From an uncultured Collinsella sp. (GTDB lineage: Bacteria; Actinomycetota; Coriobacteriia; Coriobacteriales; Coriobacteriaceae), in NCBI GenBank assembly GCA_900549715.1, contig URPK01000009.1, forward strand, positions 1 through 64,000: a DNA stretch of 64,000 nt, given 5' to 3'. A program made the translations under genes and the position numbers. A model generated the notes under the pieces. That model saw nothing but the letters and a program-made list of their open reading frames with translations, did no database searches and had not been told where the DNA came from. This document shows positions 39,959-48,797 of the stretch, one piece after another (the stretch's first letter is position 1; each line of letters begins with the position of its first letter).

Positions 39959-40678
39959 ATGATTCCCAAATACGAGGCAATAGCTGCAGATATCCGTCGA
40001 AGCATCGAGGACGGCGCTCTAAAGCCGGGCGACAAGCTGCCCACCGTCGTTGAGTTCTGCGAGCTCTATAGCGTTTCCAAAATCACCGTCAAACGAGCTA
40101 TTGAGCAGATTACCGATGAAGGTCTTGTTACCAGCCGGCGCGGATCGGGCACCTACGTTAAGGACACGGCGGGGCTTCCCGGCCAGGCGTTTTTCCAGGG
40201 CAAGAACGATCGCTCCCAGGGCTTTTCGTATGAGCACCGCGGGGAGAAGGTGACCTCGGTGGTCTACGATTTCTCGATTGTCAATCCGCCAGCAGACGTC
40301 GCTGCCCAGCTGGGAATTGCCGAGGACGACTTTGCCTATCACATCGTGCGCGTGCGCCAGGTCGACGAGAAGCCCATCGTTATCGAGTACACCTACATGC
40401 CCCTCGAGCTGATTCCGGGCCTTAAAAAGAAAGACCTGTATGGATCGGTCTACAGCTTCATCCGCAAGCAATGCGGGCTGAAGATTTCGAGCTTCCACCG
40501 CACCATTCGCGCCGTAGCGGCAACCGAGGAAGAGGCTGAGCGCCTGAACACCAAACCCGGCTCTCCCCTGCTCGAGCTCAACCAGATTGGCTTTTTGGAT
40601 AGCGGCACCGCCTTTGAGCATTCGATCTCGCGCAACGTTGGTGACCGCTTTGAGCTGCACAACGTAACGTTGGCATAG
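39959..40678 (+). CDS. GntR-family regulator (UTRA subfamily)
   Basis: This 239-residue regulator starts at ATG 39959, six bases after AAGGAGG. The N-terminal winged helix (YSVSKITVKRAIEQITDEGL, then SRRGSGTYV) is followed by a UTRA domain (VRQVDEKPIVIEYTYMPLEL and PGSPLLELNQIGFL). It lies upstream of manA on the same strand and divergently from the ROK kinase, so it may regulate one or both. The sugar effector is unknown. It is distinct from the GntR at 8608-9339. Confidence 0.9.
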   Translation: MIPKYEAIAADIRRSIEDGALKPGDKLPTVVEFCELYSVSKITVKRAIEQITDEGLVTSRRGSGTYVKDTAGLPGQAFFQGKNDRSQGFSYEHRGEKVTSVVYDFSIVNPPADVAAQLGIAEDDFAYHIVRVRQVDEKPIVIEYTYMPLELIPGLKKKDLYGSVYSFIRKQCGLKISSFHRTIRAVAATEEEAERLNTKPGSPLLELNQIGFLDSGTAFEHSISRNVGDRFELHNVTLA

Positions 40679-40750
40679 TTTTGTAATCCGGTGGGTGCTC
40701 GTTTTGAGCTGTCTTACGCGGCACCCGCACAACCTTATGGGAGTATGCAC

Positions 40751-41683
40751 ATGTCCGATTTGATTAAACTCACGCCGATTTTCCACGAGAAGATCTGGGG
40801 CGGCCGCCAGCTCGAAACCGTATTTGGTTACGACATTCCCGAGGGTCCCATCGGTGAGTGTTGGGCTATCTCGGCCCACCCCAACGGCGACTGCCAGATC
40901 GCGGAGGGCCCGTACGCCGGTCACACGCTTTCGTGGCTGTGGACCGAGCACCGCGAGCTCTTTGGTAACTGCGAGGGCAAGGAGTTCCCGCTGCTCATTA
41001 AGATTCTAGACGCCAAGGACGACCTTTCGATCCAGATCCATCCCAATGACGAGTACGCCGCCGAGCACGAGAGCGGCAGCCTGGGCAAAACCGAGTGCTG
41101 GTATGTACTGGACTGCGAGCCCGGCGCCACGATCATCGTCGGACAGCGCGCGCACGACCGCGCCGAGGCCGCGCGTATGATCGAGGACGGCCGCTGGGAC
41201 AACATGCTCAACGTGCTGCCGATTCACAAGGGCGACTTTTTCCAGATTGATTCCGGTACCGTCCACGCCATCAAGACCGGCACGCTCATTTTGGAGACGC
41301 AGCAGTCGAGCGACGTGACGTATCGCCTGTACGACTACGACCGTCCCGGCACCGACGGCAAACTGCGTCCCCTGCACATTGAGCAGAGCCTCGACTGCAT
41401 CGACTTTGATGCTCAGGCTCCGACCGACGGCACGGTGACCGCGCCCGAGGTCGACGGCGTGACCGAGCTCGAGTCTAACTCCTGCTACACCGTCGATCGC
41501 GTGCGCGTCGACGGCAGCAAGACCCTCGAGCAGCGCTGGCCCTTCATGTGCCTGTCGGTCATCGACGGCGAAGGCACCGTCTGCGGCGAGGCAGTCCATA
41601 AGGGAAGCCATCTGCTAGCCCCCAGCACCGTCGCCTCCATCGACCTCGAAGGCAAAATGGAGCTAATCATCAGCCACCTGTAA
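40751..41683 (+). CDS. manA: Mannose-6-phosphate isomerase, class I
   Basis: This 310-residue cupin-type zinc enzyme interconverts mannose 6-phosphate and fructose 6-phosphate. It has FHEKIWGGRQLETVFGYDIP at the start, zinc ligands in LSIQIHPNDEYA and KTECWYVL, and the IDSGTVHAIKTGTLILETQQ region with the ligand His. It is the short form typical of Gram-positive bacteria. ATG 40751 is seven bases after GGGAG; an ATG two codons upstream is too close to it. It follows the GntR gene by 72 bases and ends before the terminator 41711-41742. Confidence 0.93.
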   Translation: MSDLIKLTPIFHEKIWGGRQLETVFGYDIPEGPIGECWAISAHPNGDCQIAEGPYAGHTLSWLWTEHRELFGNCEGKEFPLLIKILDAKDDLSIQIHPNDEYAAEHESGSLGKTECWYVLDCEPGATIIVGQRAHDRAEAARMIEDGRWDNMLNVLPIHKGDFFQIDSGTVHAIKTGTLILETQQSSDVTYRLYDYDRPGTDGKLRPLHIEQSLDCIDFDAQAPTDGTVTAPEVDGVTELESNSCYTVDRVRVDGSKTLEQRWPFMCLSVIDGEGTVCGEAVHKGSHLLAPSTVASIDLEGKMELIISHL

Positions 41684-41710
41684 GCCACCACAACAACCCA
41701 AACGCAACAA

Positions 41711-41742
41711 GGGGCTCCCCCGTCCACATACGGGAGAGCCCC
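41711..41742 (+). terminator. Hairpin terminator after manA
   Basis: GGGGCTCCCCCG and CGGGAGAGCCCC pair with one bulge, 28 bases past the manA stop. The T-run is weak (TACTCAT). Confidence 0.65.
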
Positions 41743-41827
41743 TACTCATATCCATATATCAGCCCACCCGGCTCTCCAGACCAAAAAGCGAACAGGCAGA
41801 GCGACGCTCGCAAGCAACGCTACCCAA

Positions 41828-41957
41828 GGCCCCGGACAGGCGGCAAGGACAACGTCGATCGCGAGTTCCGCACGCAAAGGAGGCCACTTAATGTGGCCTC
41901 CGTCTTGCGCAGGACTGTCCGAGCAGGCGACGTTGTCCTTGGCGCCTGTCCGGGGCC
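41828..41957. repeat. 130-bp nested palindrome between manA and pcrA
   Basis: The outer arms (41828-41857 and 41928-41957) are 30 bp long with one pairing mismatch: GGCCCCGGACAGGCGGCAAG pairs with its complement ending at 41957. The inner arms GCAAAGGAGGCCAC and GTGGCCTCCGTCTTGC form a second stem with a TTAAT loop. It starts eight bases past the pcrA stop on the - strand. There is no T-run. It may be a structured RNA end, a recombination or repeat element, or a strong block between convergent genes. Confidence 0.75.
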
Positions 41958-41964
41958 GCCGGGA

Positions 41965-44865
41965 TTACGACAGCTTGACAATCGGTGCAAAGCCCTTCAT
42001 GAGCTTTTTGGTCTGGCCGGTCTTTTCGAATTGAACCTCGATCATGTCTCCGGCGACCGAGATCACGGTACCCGTGCCAAAGGTCTTGTGGCTCACGGTA
42101 TCGCCCGCGGCAAAGTCCTGCGACGCGCTCGCGCGATCGACCTTGCGCTCCACCGTCGGCGACACCTTGGACGATGGCTTTTTGGCTCGCGGTGCGCCCG
42201 AACCAAAGGTCGAGGCAACACGGCCGGCGTCGGGCGAAACCCCACGATGGCGCTCGGTCCCATAGCTGCTGCCGCCAAAGAAGTCATCAAAGCTCGATCC
42301 GCCGCGCGAACCGGAACCGCCGGTCGAGCGCGTATGCGAGCCAAACACCTTGCCGCCATACATGTCCGAGCCCATACCCGAGCCAAACGTGCCGTGACGG
42401 TCGCCGCGCTTCTCCCAGCCCGTGCCCTCAAAACCGGCAGAACCGATGCCGCTAAACTCGATGTCCTCAAACGGAATCTCGTTGAGGAAGCGCGAGCGCG
42501 GGTTGGCAGAGGTCGAGCCGTAGGTGCGACGCGTGGCCGCATAGGTCAGGAACAGGCGCTTACGGGCACGCGTGATGGCAACGTAGGCCAGGCGACGCTC
42601 CTCCTCGAGCTTGCCCGGATCATCGCTGCCGCCAAAGTCATGCACGTGTGGGAAGATGCCCTCCTCCATACCGGCCACGAACACCGCGGGGAACTCCAGG
42701 CCCTTGGCGGAGTGGATGGTCATCATGGTGATGGCATGCGTCTCGCCGGCCAGGGAATCCAAGTCGGAGCGCAGGGCCAGCCACTCCATGAGAGCAGGAA
42801 GCGCCTTACAGGTGAGCGGACCGTAGATGCGCTCGATCTCGTCGGCATGCACGGCACCCGCCGGCATCTCCGTCGGCGCGGCATACGCGTTGCCCGCAAT
42901 GGCGGCAGCCAGGGCATCCTGCGGCGAGAGCGCCGGGGCGGCTAGGCTATCGAGCGGATTGGAACCTGCGGCATCACGCGCGCCAACGAGCGCCTCAAAC
43001 GAGGATACCGAGGCAGACGGTCCCGGCTCGGGCGCAGGTGCGCTCACCACGACGGGCTCGGGCTCGGCGCCGGCCGGCACATCGGCAACGCCAGCCGCGC
43101 GCAGCTCTTCCAAGCTCTCGAGCGTACCCTCGATATCCTCGTGCGTCTCCTCAAATTCGGCGGCGACGCCCAGGAATTCCTGGATGTTCTCGGCGCGGCT
43201 CTCGGACTCCATGGTGCCCTCGGCGCGAAACGCCTGCAGCAGACCCGTCTTATCGACAATCATCTCGACGACGTCCTTGAGCTCGCCGCTCATGCGGCGA
43301 CCCTCGCGCACCAGCGACACAAAGCTCGACAGGCCATTGCGCACCTTGGCGCTAAACATGCCCGTCTCGGCGCACGCGATCTCGCAAGCCTGGAAGAACG
43401 AGCAACGATTGTCGCGCGCCAGCTGCTCAATCTTTTGGATCGAGGTGGAGCCGATGCCGCGGCGCGGCGTGTTGATGACACGCTTGACGCTCATCTCGTC
43501 GGCCGGGTTCACGATCATCTTGAGGTAGGCCATGACGTCGCGGATCTCGGCACGGTCGAAGAATCGCGTGCCGCCCACGATCTTGTAGGGCACGCCCGCG
43601 CGCAGGAACATATCTTCGAGAATACGCGACTGGGCGTTGGTGCGATAGAACACGGCGATGTCGTCGTAACTCGTGCCCTTGGCGTGTAGCTTCTCGATCT
43701 CGCCGGCAATCCAGCGGCCCTCGTCGCGCTCATCGCTTGCCTGGAAGGCCTGGATCTTCTCGCCATCGCCCTCGGCCGTAAACAGGCGCTTGTCCTTGCG
43801 CTGCGAGTTGTGGCGAACAACGGCATTGGCGGCGCTCAGGATGTGACCCGTGGAGCGATAGTTCTGCTCCAGCTTGACGGTCTTGCAGTTTTTAAAGTCC
43901 TTCTCAAAGTCCAGGATATTGGTGATGTCGGCGCCACGCCAGCTATAAATGGACTGGTCGTCGTCGCCCACAACCATGAGGTTTTGGTACTTGGCGGCCA
44001 GCAGGTTGGCGATCTCGTACTGGACGTGGTTGGTGTCCTGATACTCGTCGACGCTAATGTAGCGGAAGCGCTCTTGATACTTGTCGAGCACCTCGGGGCG
44101 GGTGCGCAGCAGCTCGAGCGTGCGCACGAGCAGGTCGTCGAAGTCCATCGCGTTGGCGGCGCGCAGGCGGCGCTCCAGCTCCAGGTAGACCTGCGCGGCC
44201 TTTTTGTCATTGGGGCTATCGGCGCTCTTGAGCATGTCCTCGGGGCCGATCATGGCGTTTTTGGCCGAGCTGATCTTGCTGCGGATCATGTTGATGGGGA
44301 ACTGCTTTTGCTCGATGCCGAGCGCCTGCATAATGTCACGCACCATGCGCTTTGAGTCATCGTCATCGTAGATGGTGAACTGGCCGGTGTAGCCCAGCAG
44401 ATCGGCGTCCTCGCGCAGCATGCGCACGCACATGGCATGGAAGGTGCACACCCACATGCCACGGGTGCCGCTGGGGATGAGTGCCGTCAGACGCTCGCGC
44501 ATCTCGGCCGCGGCCTTGTTGGTAAACGTGATGGCCAGGACCTGCCAGGGCCTAACGCCCAGGTCGCCAAGCATATGTGCGATGCGGAAGGTCAGGACGC
44601 GGGTCTTGCCCGAGCCGGCGCCGGCAAGGACCAGCAGCGGGCCCTCGGTGGTCAGGACCGCCTCGCGCTGGGCGGGGTTCAGGCTATCGATATCGACGAA
44701 CGGCTTGGCGGGCTTGGGCGCCGGAGCCGGGGCGTCGTAGATGTCGAGCGGAACGAGCTCGGGTTCCGGCGCGGCGGGGACGGTGTATGCATCGAGCGGC
44801 ACGGGCTCCGGCGCGGGCGGCACGGGTACCGCAGCGTTCTTTTCCCAGGGCAAGGGCTGGGTCAT
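41965..44865 (-). CDS. pcrA: ATP-dependent DNA helicase PcrA/UvrD
   Basis: This 966-residue superfamily 1A helicase has motif I LVLAGAGSGKTRVLTFRIA near residue 80, Q-motif LNPAQREAVLTTEGP, motif II VDEYQDTNHVQYE, motif III GDDDQSIYSWRGAD, and the late motifs HSAKGLEF and YVAITRARKRL. It unwinds DNA in repair and replication. Two unusual parts are seen: a Pro-rich N-terminal extension (VPVPPAPEPVPLDAYT) and an Ala/Pro-rich insert of about 110 residues before motif V. The Gly/Ser-rich tail ends in a typical PcrA C-terminus (VSHKTFGTGTVISV). ATG 44865 precedes MTQPLPW. Confidence 0.95.
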   Translation of the reverse strand: MTQPLPWEKNAAVPVPPAPEPVPLDAYTVPAAPEPELVPLDIYDAPAPAPKPAKPFVDIDSLNPAQREAVLTTEGPLLVLAGAGSGKTRVLTFRIAHMLGDLGVRPWQVLAITFTNKAAAEMRERLTALIPSGTRGMWVCTFHAMCVRMLREDADLLGYTGQFTIYDDDDSKRMVRDIMQALGIEQKQFPINMIRSKISSAKNAMIGPEDMLKSADSPNDKKAAQVYLELERRLRAANAMDFDDLLVRTLELLRTRPEVLDKYQERFRYISVDEYQDTNHVQYEIANLLAAKYQNLMVVGDDDQSIYSWRGADITNILDFEKDFKNCKTVKLEQNYRSTGHILSAANAVVRHNSQRKDKRLFTAEGDGEKIQAFQASDERDEGRWIAGEIEKLHAKGTSYDDIAVFYRTNAQSRILEDMFLRAGVPYKIVGGTRFFDRAEIRDVMAYLKMIVNPADEMSVKRVINTPRRGIGSTSIQKIEQLARDNRCSFFQACEIACAETGMFSAKVRNGLSSFVSLVREGRRMSGELKDVVEMIVDKTGLLQAFRAEGTMESESRAENIQEFLGVAAEFEETHEDIEGTLESLEELRAAGVADVPAGAEPEPVVVSAPAPEPGPSASVSSFEALVGARDAAGSNPLDSLAAPALSPQDALAAAIAGNAYAAPTEMPAGAVHADEIERIYGPLTCKALPALMEWLALRSDLDSLAGETHAITMMTIHSAKGLEFPAVFVAGMEEGIFPHVHDFGGSDDPGKLEEERRLAYVAITRARKRLFLTYAATRRTYGSTSANPRSRFLNEIPFEDIEFSGIGSAGFEGTGWEKRGDRHGTFGSGMGSDMYGGKVFGSHTRSTGGSGSRGGSSFDDFFGGSSYGTERHRGVSPDAGRVASTFGSGAPRAKKPSSKVSPTVERKVDRASASQDFAAGDTVSHKTFGTGTVISVAGDMIEVQFEKTGQTKKLMKGFAPIVKLS

Positions 44866-45009
44866 GGGCGACTCCTCATCTGACAGACGGCGCGCCTGCG
44901 GGCAGCGCCATAGTTTGAGCCGTACCAGTATACCGAGCCGCGCGGACACCGACGCAAATCACACCACGACTCCGTGCGCCACCGTCAAGCCCGCCCCATC
45001 GCCCAAAAA

Positions 45010-45046
45010 AGAGGGCGGCATAGACCTTTTGGTCATGCCGCCCTCT
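45010..45046 (-). terminator. Rho-independent terminator after uppP
   Basis: AGAGGGCGGCATGACC-AAAA-GGTCTATGCCGCCCTCT (- strand), with one bulge, is followed by TTTTTTGGG. Confidence 0.92.
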
Positions 45047-45092
45047 TTGAATGACAAATTGTCGCTCTGGCCGCCGCGCAGCATCAACCAAG

Positions 45093-46073
45093 TTACAGGC
45101 CGAGCATAGGCTCCAGAACGAAGAAGTACGCGAGCACTACGATGCCCAGGATGATGCGGTAGACGCCGAAGCACTTGAAGTCGTGACGGCGAACGAAACC
45201 CATAAGCCACTTGATGGCAATGAGCGACACCACAAAGGCGACGACGCAGCCCACGCCCAAGATGGCGATCTCGTTGGTGCCGAACGTGCCGCCCTTGATG
45301 AAGTACTTGACCAGCTTGAGCGCACTCGCGCCAAACATGACAGGGATGGCCAGGAAGAACGTGAACTTAGACGCCACCGAGCGCGTGCAGCCCAAAAGCA
45401 GGCCGCCGATGATGGTAGAACCGGAGCGAGACGTACCAGGCACCAGCGAAAGCACCTGGAAGCAGCCGATACCCAGCGCAGTCTTCCAGCTTAGATCCTC
45501 GAGCGTGGCGATGGAACCAAAGTCCAGATTCTCGTCATCGTCCTCATCCTCAGCGGTAGCCGTGGGGGGCGCCGCAAAGTGCGCACCGGCGGGACGTCCA
45601 CCCGACACCACAGCACGCGAACCAAACGAACCGGCAACGGCCATTTCCTCGCGCTTGCTCGCGCGCCAATTCTCGATCACGATAAACAGCACGCCGTACA
45701 CAATGAGCGCCAGCGCCACGACGGGAGCGTTGTAGAAATGCTCCTCCATCCAGTCGTTGAGCGGCAGACCGATCGCCGCCGCAGGAATGCAACCGAGCAC
45801 AATCTTGCCCCACAGCACCCAGGTGTCGCGACGGCCCTCCTTGCCCTTGCTGGGCGAGAACGGGTTGAGCTCGTGGAAAAACAGCACGCAGACGGCCAGA
45901 ATGGCGCCGAGCTGAATCACGACCAGGAACATATTCCAGAACGTCTCGCTCACGTTCATCTTGACGAACTCGTCCACCAAGATCATGTGGCCCGTCGACG
46001 AAACGGGCAGCCATTCGGTGATGCCCTCGACCAGGCCCATGAAGGCAGATTTTAGAAGCTCGATAATATCCAA
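45093..46073 (-). CDS. uppP: Undecaprenyl-diphosphatase (bacitracin resistance protein)
   Basis: This 326-residue membrane enzyme recycles undecaprenyl diphosphate to the monophosphate carrier for peptidoglycan. The first motif is GLVEGITEWLPVSSTGHMIL at about residue 13, and the second is LVPGTSRSGSTIIGGLLLG. Between them lies an extra polar loop of about 55 residues (PPTATAEDEDDDENLDFG), so the protein is longer than the usual ~270. Start TTG 46073 gives the usual MDIIELLKSAF N-terminus; there is no ATG near it. It has its own terminator. Confidence 0.92.
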   Translation of the reverse strand: MDIIELLKSAFMGLVEGITEWLPVSSTGHMILVDEFVKMNVSETFWNMFLVVIQLGAILAVCVLFFHELNPFSPSKGKEGRRDTWVLWGKIVLGCIPAAAIGLPLNDWMEEHFYNAPVVALALIVYGVLFIVIENWRASKREEMAVAGSFGSRAVVSGGRPAGAHFAAPPTATAEDEDDDENLDFGSIATLEDLSWKTALGIGCFQVLSLVPGTSRSGSTIIGGLLLGCTRSVASKFTFFLAIPVMFGASALKLVKYFIKGGTFGTNEIAILGVGCVVAFVVSLIAIKWLMGFVRRHDFKCFGVYRIILGIVVLAYFFVLEPMLGL

Positions 46074-46322
46074 AGGGACCCCCTCGTTAGACACCCGCCG
46101 GTAGATGTTCTGCGGACGATGCGGGCGATGTCCCATTATCAACCGTTGGCGGTGCGACCGCGCCTACCCTTACCAAAAAACTCGCCCGTTCACAGAATTG
46201 CGAGCAGTTAAACCGAAATCCTTGGGTATAACTGCAACAAGATAAAGTGTCCGGCGGTCAACGCACCCGCGCCCGCCCGACGCACGAGCCCCGCGCCCGT
46301 GCGATAGACCAAGGAGGAAACC

Positions 46323-46760
46323 ATGAACGAGGGTTACACCAAGGTATTTGTTTCACTCGACGGTACTGAGCAGCAGGATTTTGTGCTCGCACGCGCCATC
46401 AAGGTCGCCGCGAACAACGGCGCCAAGCTGGTTATCGGCCACGTTATCGATTCCACGGCGCTCGAGAGCGCCGGCTCCTATCCGGTCGATTTGGTCAACG
46501 GTCTGGAGGAGGCCTTTAAGAACTCCATCGAAAAGCAGCTCGAAGAGGCCAAGGCCAATCCCGATATTCCCGAGGTCGAGGTCATGATACGCGCCGGTCG
46601 TATTCGCGAGACGCTCAAAGACGAGATGCTCGACGTGGTCAAGCCCGACCTGGTGCTCTGCGGCGCTCGCGGCCTGTCCTCGATCAAGTATGCGCTTCTG
46701 GGTTCGATTTCGACGTTCCTGCTGCGCAATACCGACTGCGACATTTTGGTCGTAAAGTAG
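46323..46760 (+). CDS. Universal stress protein (UspA family)
   Basis: This 145-residue protein is one Usp domain: an N-terminal strand VFVSLDGTEQQDFVLARAI, and a C-terminal ATP-loop-like segment LCGARGLSSIKYALLGSIST, with the G-2x-G-9x-G(S) layout of ATP-binding members, ending in DCDILVVK. GGAGGAAACC precedes the ATG. It is a single-gene unit; the physiological trigger is unknown. Confidence 0.9.
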   Translation: MNEGYTKVFVSLDGTEQQDFVLARAIKVAANNGAKLVIGHVIDSTALESAGSYPVDLVNGLEEAFKNSIEKQLEEAKANPDIPEVEVMIRAGRIRETLKDEMLDVVKPDLVLCGARGLSSIKYALLGSISTFLLRNTDCDILVVK

Positions 46761-46773
46761 CGTTGCTCCCACC

Positions 46774-46866
46774 GGCCGCGGGGCCTGCGGGGTTTCCACG
46801 GGCACGTCCTCGCCGCGTTGCGGCTGCGGGATGTGCCCTTAGGAAACCCCTCCCGGCCTCGCGGCC
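46774..46866. repeat. 93-bp nested palindrome after the usp gene
   Basis: Four stems lie inside each other: GGCCGCGGGGCC/GGCCTCGCGGCC outside, then GGGGTTTCC/GGAAACCCC, GGGCAC-TCC/GGGA-GTGCCC and GCCGC/GCGGC. It starts 13 bases past the usp stop and is followed by a separate terminator at 46907-46932. It has the same design as the palindromes at 41828 and 49844, although the sequences differ. Confidence 0.75.
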
Positions 46867-46906
46867 TTCGCAGCCTTACTTCAGCGAGTTGGCTGATAAA
46901 AGATGG

Positions 46907-46932
46907 CGTGCCGCCCCGTTTGGGGCGGCACG
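46907..46932 (+). terminator. Rho-independent terminator
   Basis: CGTGCCGCCCC-GTTT-GGGGCGGCACG is followed by TTTTGTTTGGG. It lies after the usp gene and its nested palindrome. Confidence 0.9.
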
Positions 46933-46983
46933 TTTTGTTTGGGCTGCACGTTTTTGTTTTGGGAGATCCATTTGAGCCTCATA

Positions 46984-47046
46984 GTTATGTTCACGTTCGG
47001 GAACATAACGCCAGTTGCCTTAGCTAAGTTCACGTTCGGGAACATA
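46984..47046. repeat. Two direct copies of a 19-bp semi-palindrome
   Basis: GTTCACGTTCGGGAACATA occurs at 46989-47007 and 47028-47046 (39 bases apart). The first copy is extended to the 9-bp palindrome GTTATGTTC/GAACATAAC (46984-47009). It lies between the usp terminator and the end of the sensor-kinase gene; no nearby gene start suggests what it controls. Nothing else is seen in the gap 46761-47072. Confidence 0.7.
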
Positions 47047-47072
47047 GCCGTCCGCAGCGCAAGACGGCCCGG

Positions 47073-48116
47073 CTACTCAAAGTATTGGAACTTGTTCGTC
47101 GAGAAGGCGAACGTTACGACAAAGCCTTCGCCGGAGTCGGATGCCGCCGTGACGTCGATGCCCATCTTGGAGCATAGGCGCGCCACCAGGTAGAGGCCGA
47201 TGCCCGTTGCGCGCTTGGTGGTGCGGCCGTTGTCGCCGGTAAAGCCCTTCTCGAACACGCGCGGCAGGTCTGCCGCACACACGCCGCAGCCGTTGTCCGC
47301 AACGGTGAGCTCGATGCGCTCGCTCGCCAGGCCCTCGTCCAGTAACGCGCCCGAAAACACGATCTTCGCGCCGTCCTCGCGCGCATATTTAATGCTGTTC
47401 TGAATGAGCTGGCCCAGGATAAACTCGAGCCATTTTTCGTCGGTAAAGACCTCGAAGTCGAGGTTCTCGCACACCGGAGCCACGTGCGCCGCAATGAGCT
47501 CGCGCGCGTTGGCCTTAATCGCACCCGTCACCAAGGTCTTAAGGTCCCAGCGGCGAATCAGGTAGTCGCGCTCCACGACTTCCGAGCGCGCGTAGTACAG
47601 CGCCTGGTCGATATAGCGTTCCACGCGAGCCAACTCGCGACCCAGGTCATCGACACGTGTTGGGTCATCTGCGCCGCCGTCGAGGTTTTCCAGAATCAGG
47701 TGAGCCGCCGCCAGGGGCAGCTTGGCCTCGTGGACCCAGCTCTCGATATAGTCGCGATAGTCTTCGGTCTGACGCCGGCCTTCGGCAACCTCGTCGCAGG
47801 CAGCCTTGCCCACCCGGCGCAGGACCTCGTACTCGAGCTCGCCCTCGGCATAGGTCGGACACTGCACCATCTCCTGCACCCACGCAGGGCTTTCCAGCTC
47901 CTCGGCCGCGCGCTCCAGCTGGTGCAAAAATCGACGACGGCGCGCGTACTCGATCACGATGCCGAGCATGCCAAAGATAAAGGATACGCCGACCGCCACG
48001 ACCACGATAGAAACGGGTGCGCCGGCGACCGTCAGCACAAAGCAGCTCAGCAGCACGCCGCACGTCCACACGGCGACGGGAAGCAGTGCATCTTTAAAGA
48101 ACTTGCCAAACGACAT
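47073..48116 (-). CDS. Sensor histidine kinase, intramembrane-sensing (BceS-like)
   Basis: This 347-residue kinase has two N-terminal membrane helices with almost no extracellular loop (residues ~10-55), as in BceS/GraS-type sensors of cell-envelope stress. The phosphoacceptor His is near residue 129 in YIESWVHEAKLPLAAAHLIL. The catalytic domain shows N-box QLIQNSIKYA, G1 VADNGCGV, and G2 RATGIGLYLVARL. It is co-encoded with the response regulator upstream (9 bases apart). The ABC transporter that normally accompanies this type is absent from the window. Confidence 0.9.
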   Translation of the reverse strand: MSFGKFFKDALLPVAVWTCGVLLSCFVLTVAGAPVSIVVVAVGVSFIFGMLGIVIEYARRRRFLHQLERAAEELESPAWVQEMVQCPTYAEGELEYEVLRRVGKAACDEVAEGRRQTEDYRDYIESWVHEAKLPLAAAHLILENLDGGADDPTRVDDLGRELARVERYIDQALYYARSEVVERDYLIRRWDLKTLVTGAIKANARELIAAHVAPVCENLDFEVFTDEKWLEFILGQLIQNSIKYAREDGAKIVFSGALLDEGLASERIELTVADNGCGVCAADLPRVFEKGFTGDNGRTTKRATGIGLYLVARLCSKMGIDVTAASDSGEGFVVTFAFSTNKFQYFE

Positions 48117-48125
48117 AGCCGGCCC

Positions 48126-48797
48126 CTAGACCGAATAGCCTTGGCCGCGATGCGTCGTCAAATACCCCTTGATGCCGATTTTTTCGAGCGTGGTGCGCAG
48201 GCGGTTGATGTTGACGGTGAGCGTATTGTCGTCCACGAAGGCATCGGAGTCCCACAGGTCCTGCATGATGGCCGAGCGCGAGACAATCTTGCCCGCGCGA
48301 CTCAGGAGCAGAGAGAGGATGCGCAGCTCGTTTTTGGTGAGCTCGGTGCTGTCGCCGGTTGCCGTGTTGGTGACCGCGGAGCGGGCGAGGTCGAGTTCCA
48401 GCCCCTTGTGGACCATGGTGCTACGCTCGCCTGCCGCCGTGGTGCGGCGCATCAGCGCGTTGATGCGCGCCACGAGGACGCGGGCGCTATAGGGCTTGGA
48501 AATAAAATCGTCCGCGCCGAGCGTCATGGCCATGACCTCGTCGATCTCGGTCGTGCGCGACGTGAGGACGATGATGGGGACCTCGGATTCGCGACGGACT
48601 TCGTGGCAGATGTGTTGGCCGTCTTTGACAGGAAGCGTGAGGTCGAGCAGTACCAGATCGGGTGCGGCAGCGAGAATATCGCGCGAGACGTGCTCGAACG
48701 ATTCGCAGGCCTCGACCTCAAAACCGGCACGGGCAAGGATGTCGGCAAGCTCGCGACGAATGGGCTCGTCGTCCTCAACGATATAGATCAGCGCCAT
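48126..48797 (-). CDS. Response regulator, OmpR/PhoB family
   Basis: This 223-residue regulator has a receiver domain with acidic pair VEDDEP (residues 8-12), phosphorylated Asp near residue 52 in VLLDLTLPVKDG, and the Thr/Lys switch residues in VLTSRTTEID and FISKPYSARVL. The C-terminal winged helix contains TKNELRILSLLLSRAGK and VNINRLRTTLEKIG. It is the partner of the BceS-like kinase. Likely targets are cell-envelope stress genes, by analogy only. Confidence 0.92.
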   Translation of the reverse strand: MALIYIVEDDEPIRRELADILARAGFEVEACESFEHVSRDILAAAPDLVLLDLTLPVKDGQHICHEVRRESEVPIIVLTSRTTEIDEVMAMTLGADDFISKPYSARVLVARINALMRRTTAAGERSTMVHKGLELDLARSAVTNTATGDSTELTKNELRILSLLLSRAGKIVSRSAIMQDLWDSDAFVDDNTLTVNINRLRTTLEKIGIKGYLTTHRGQGYSV

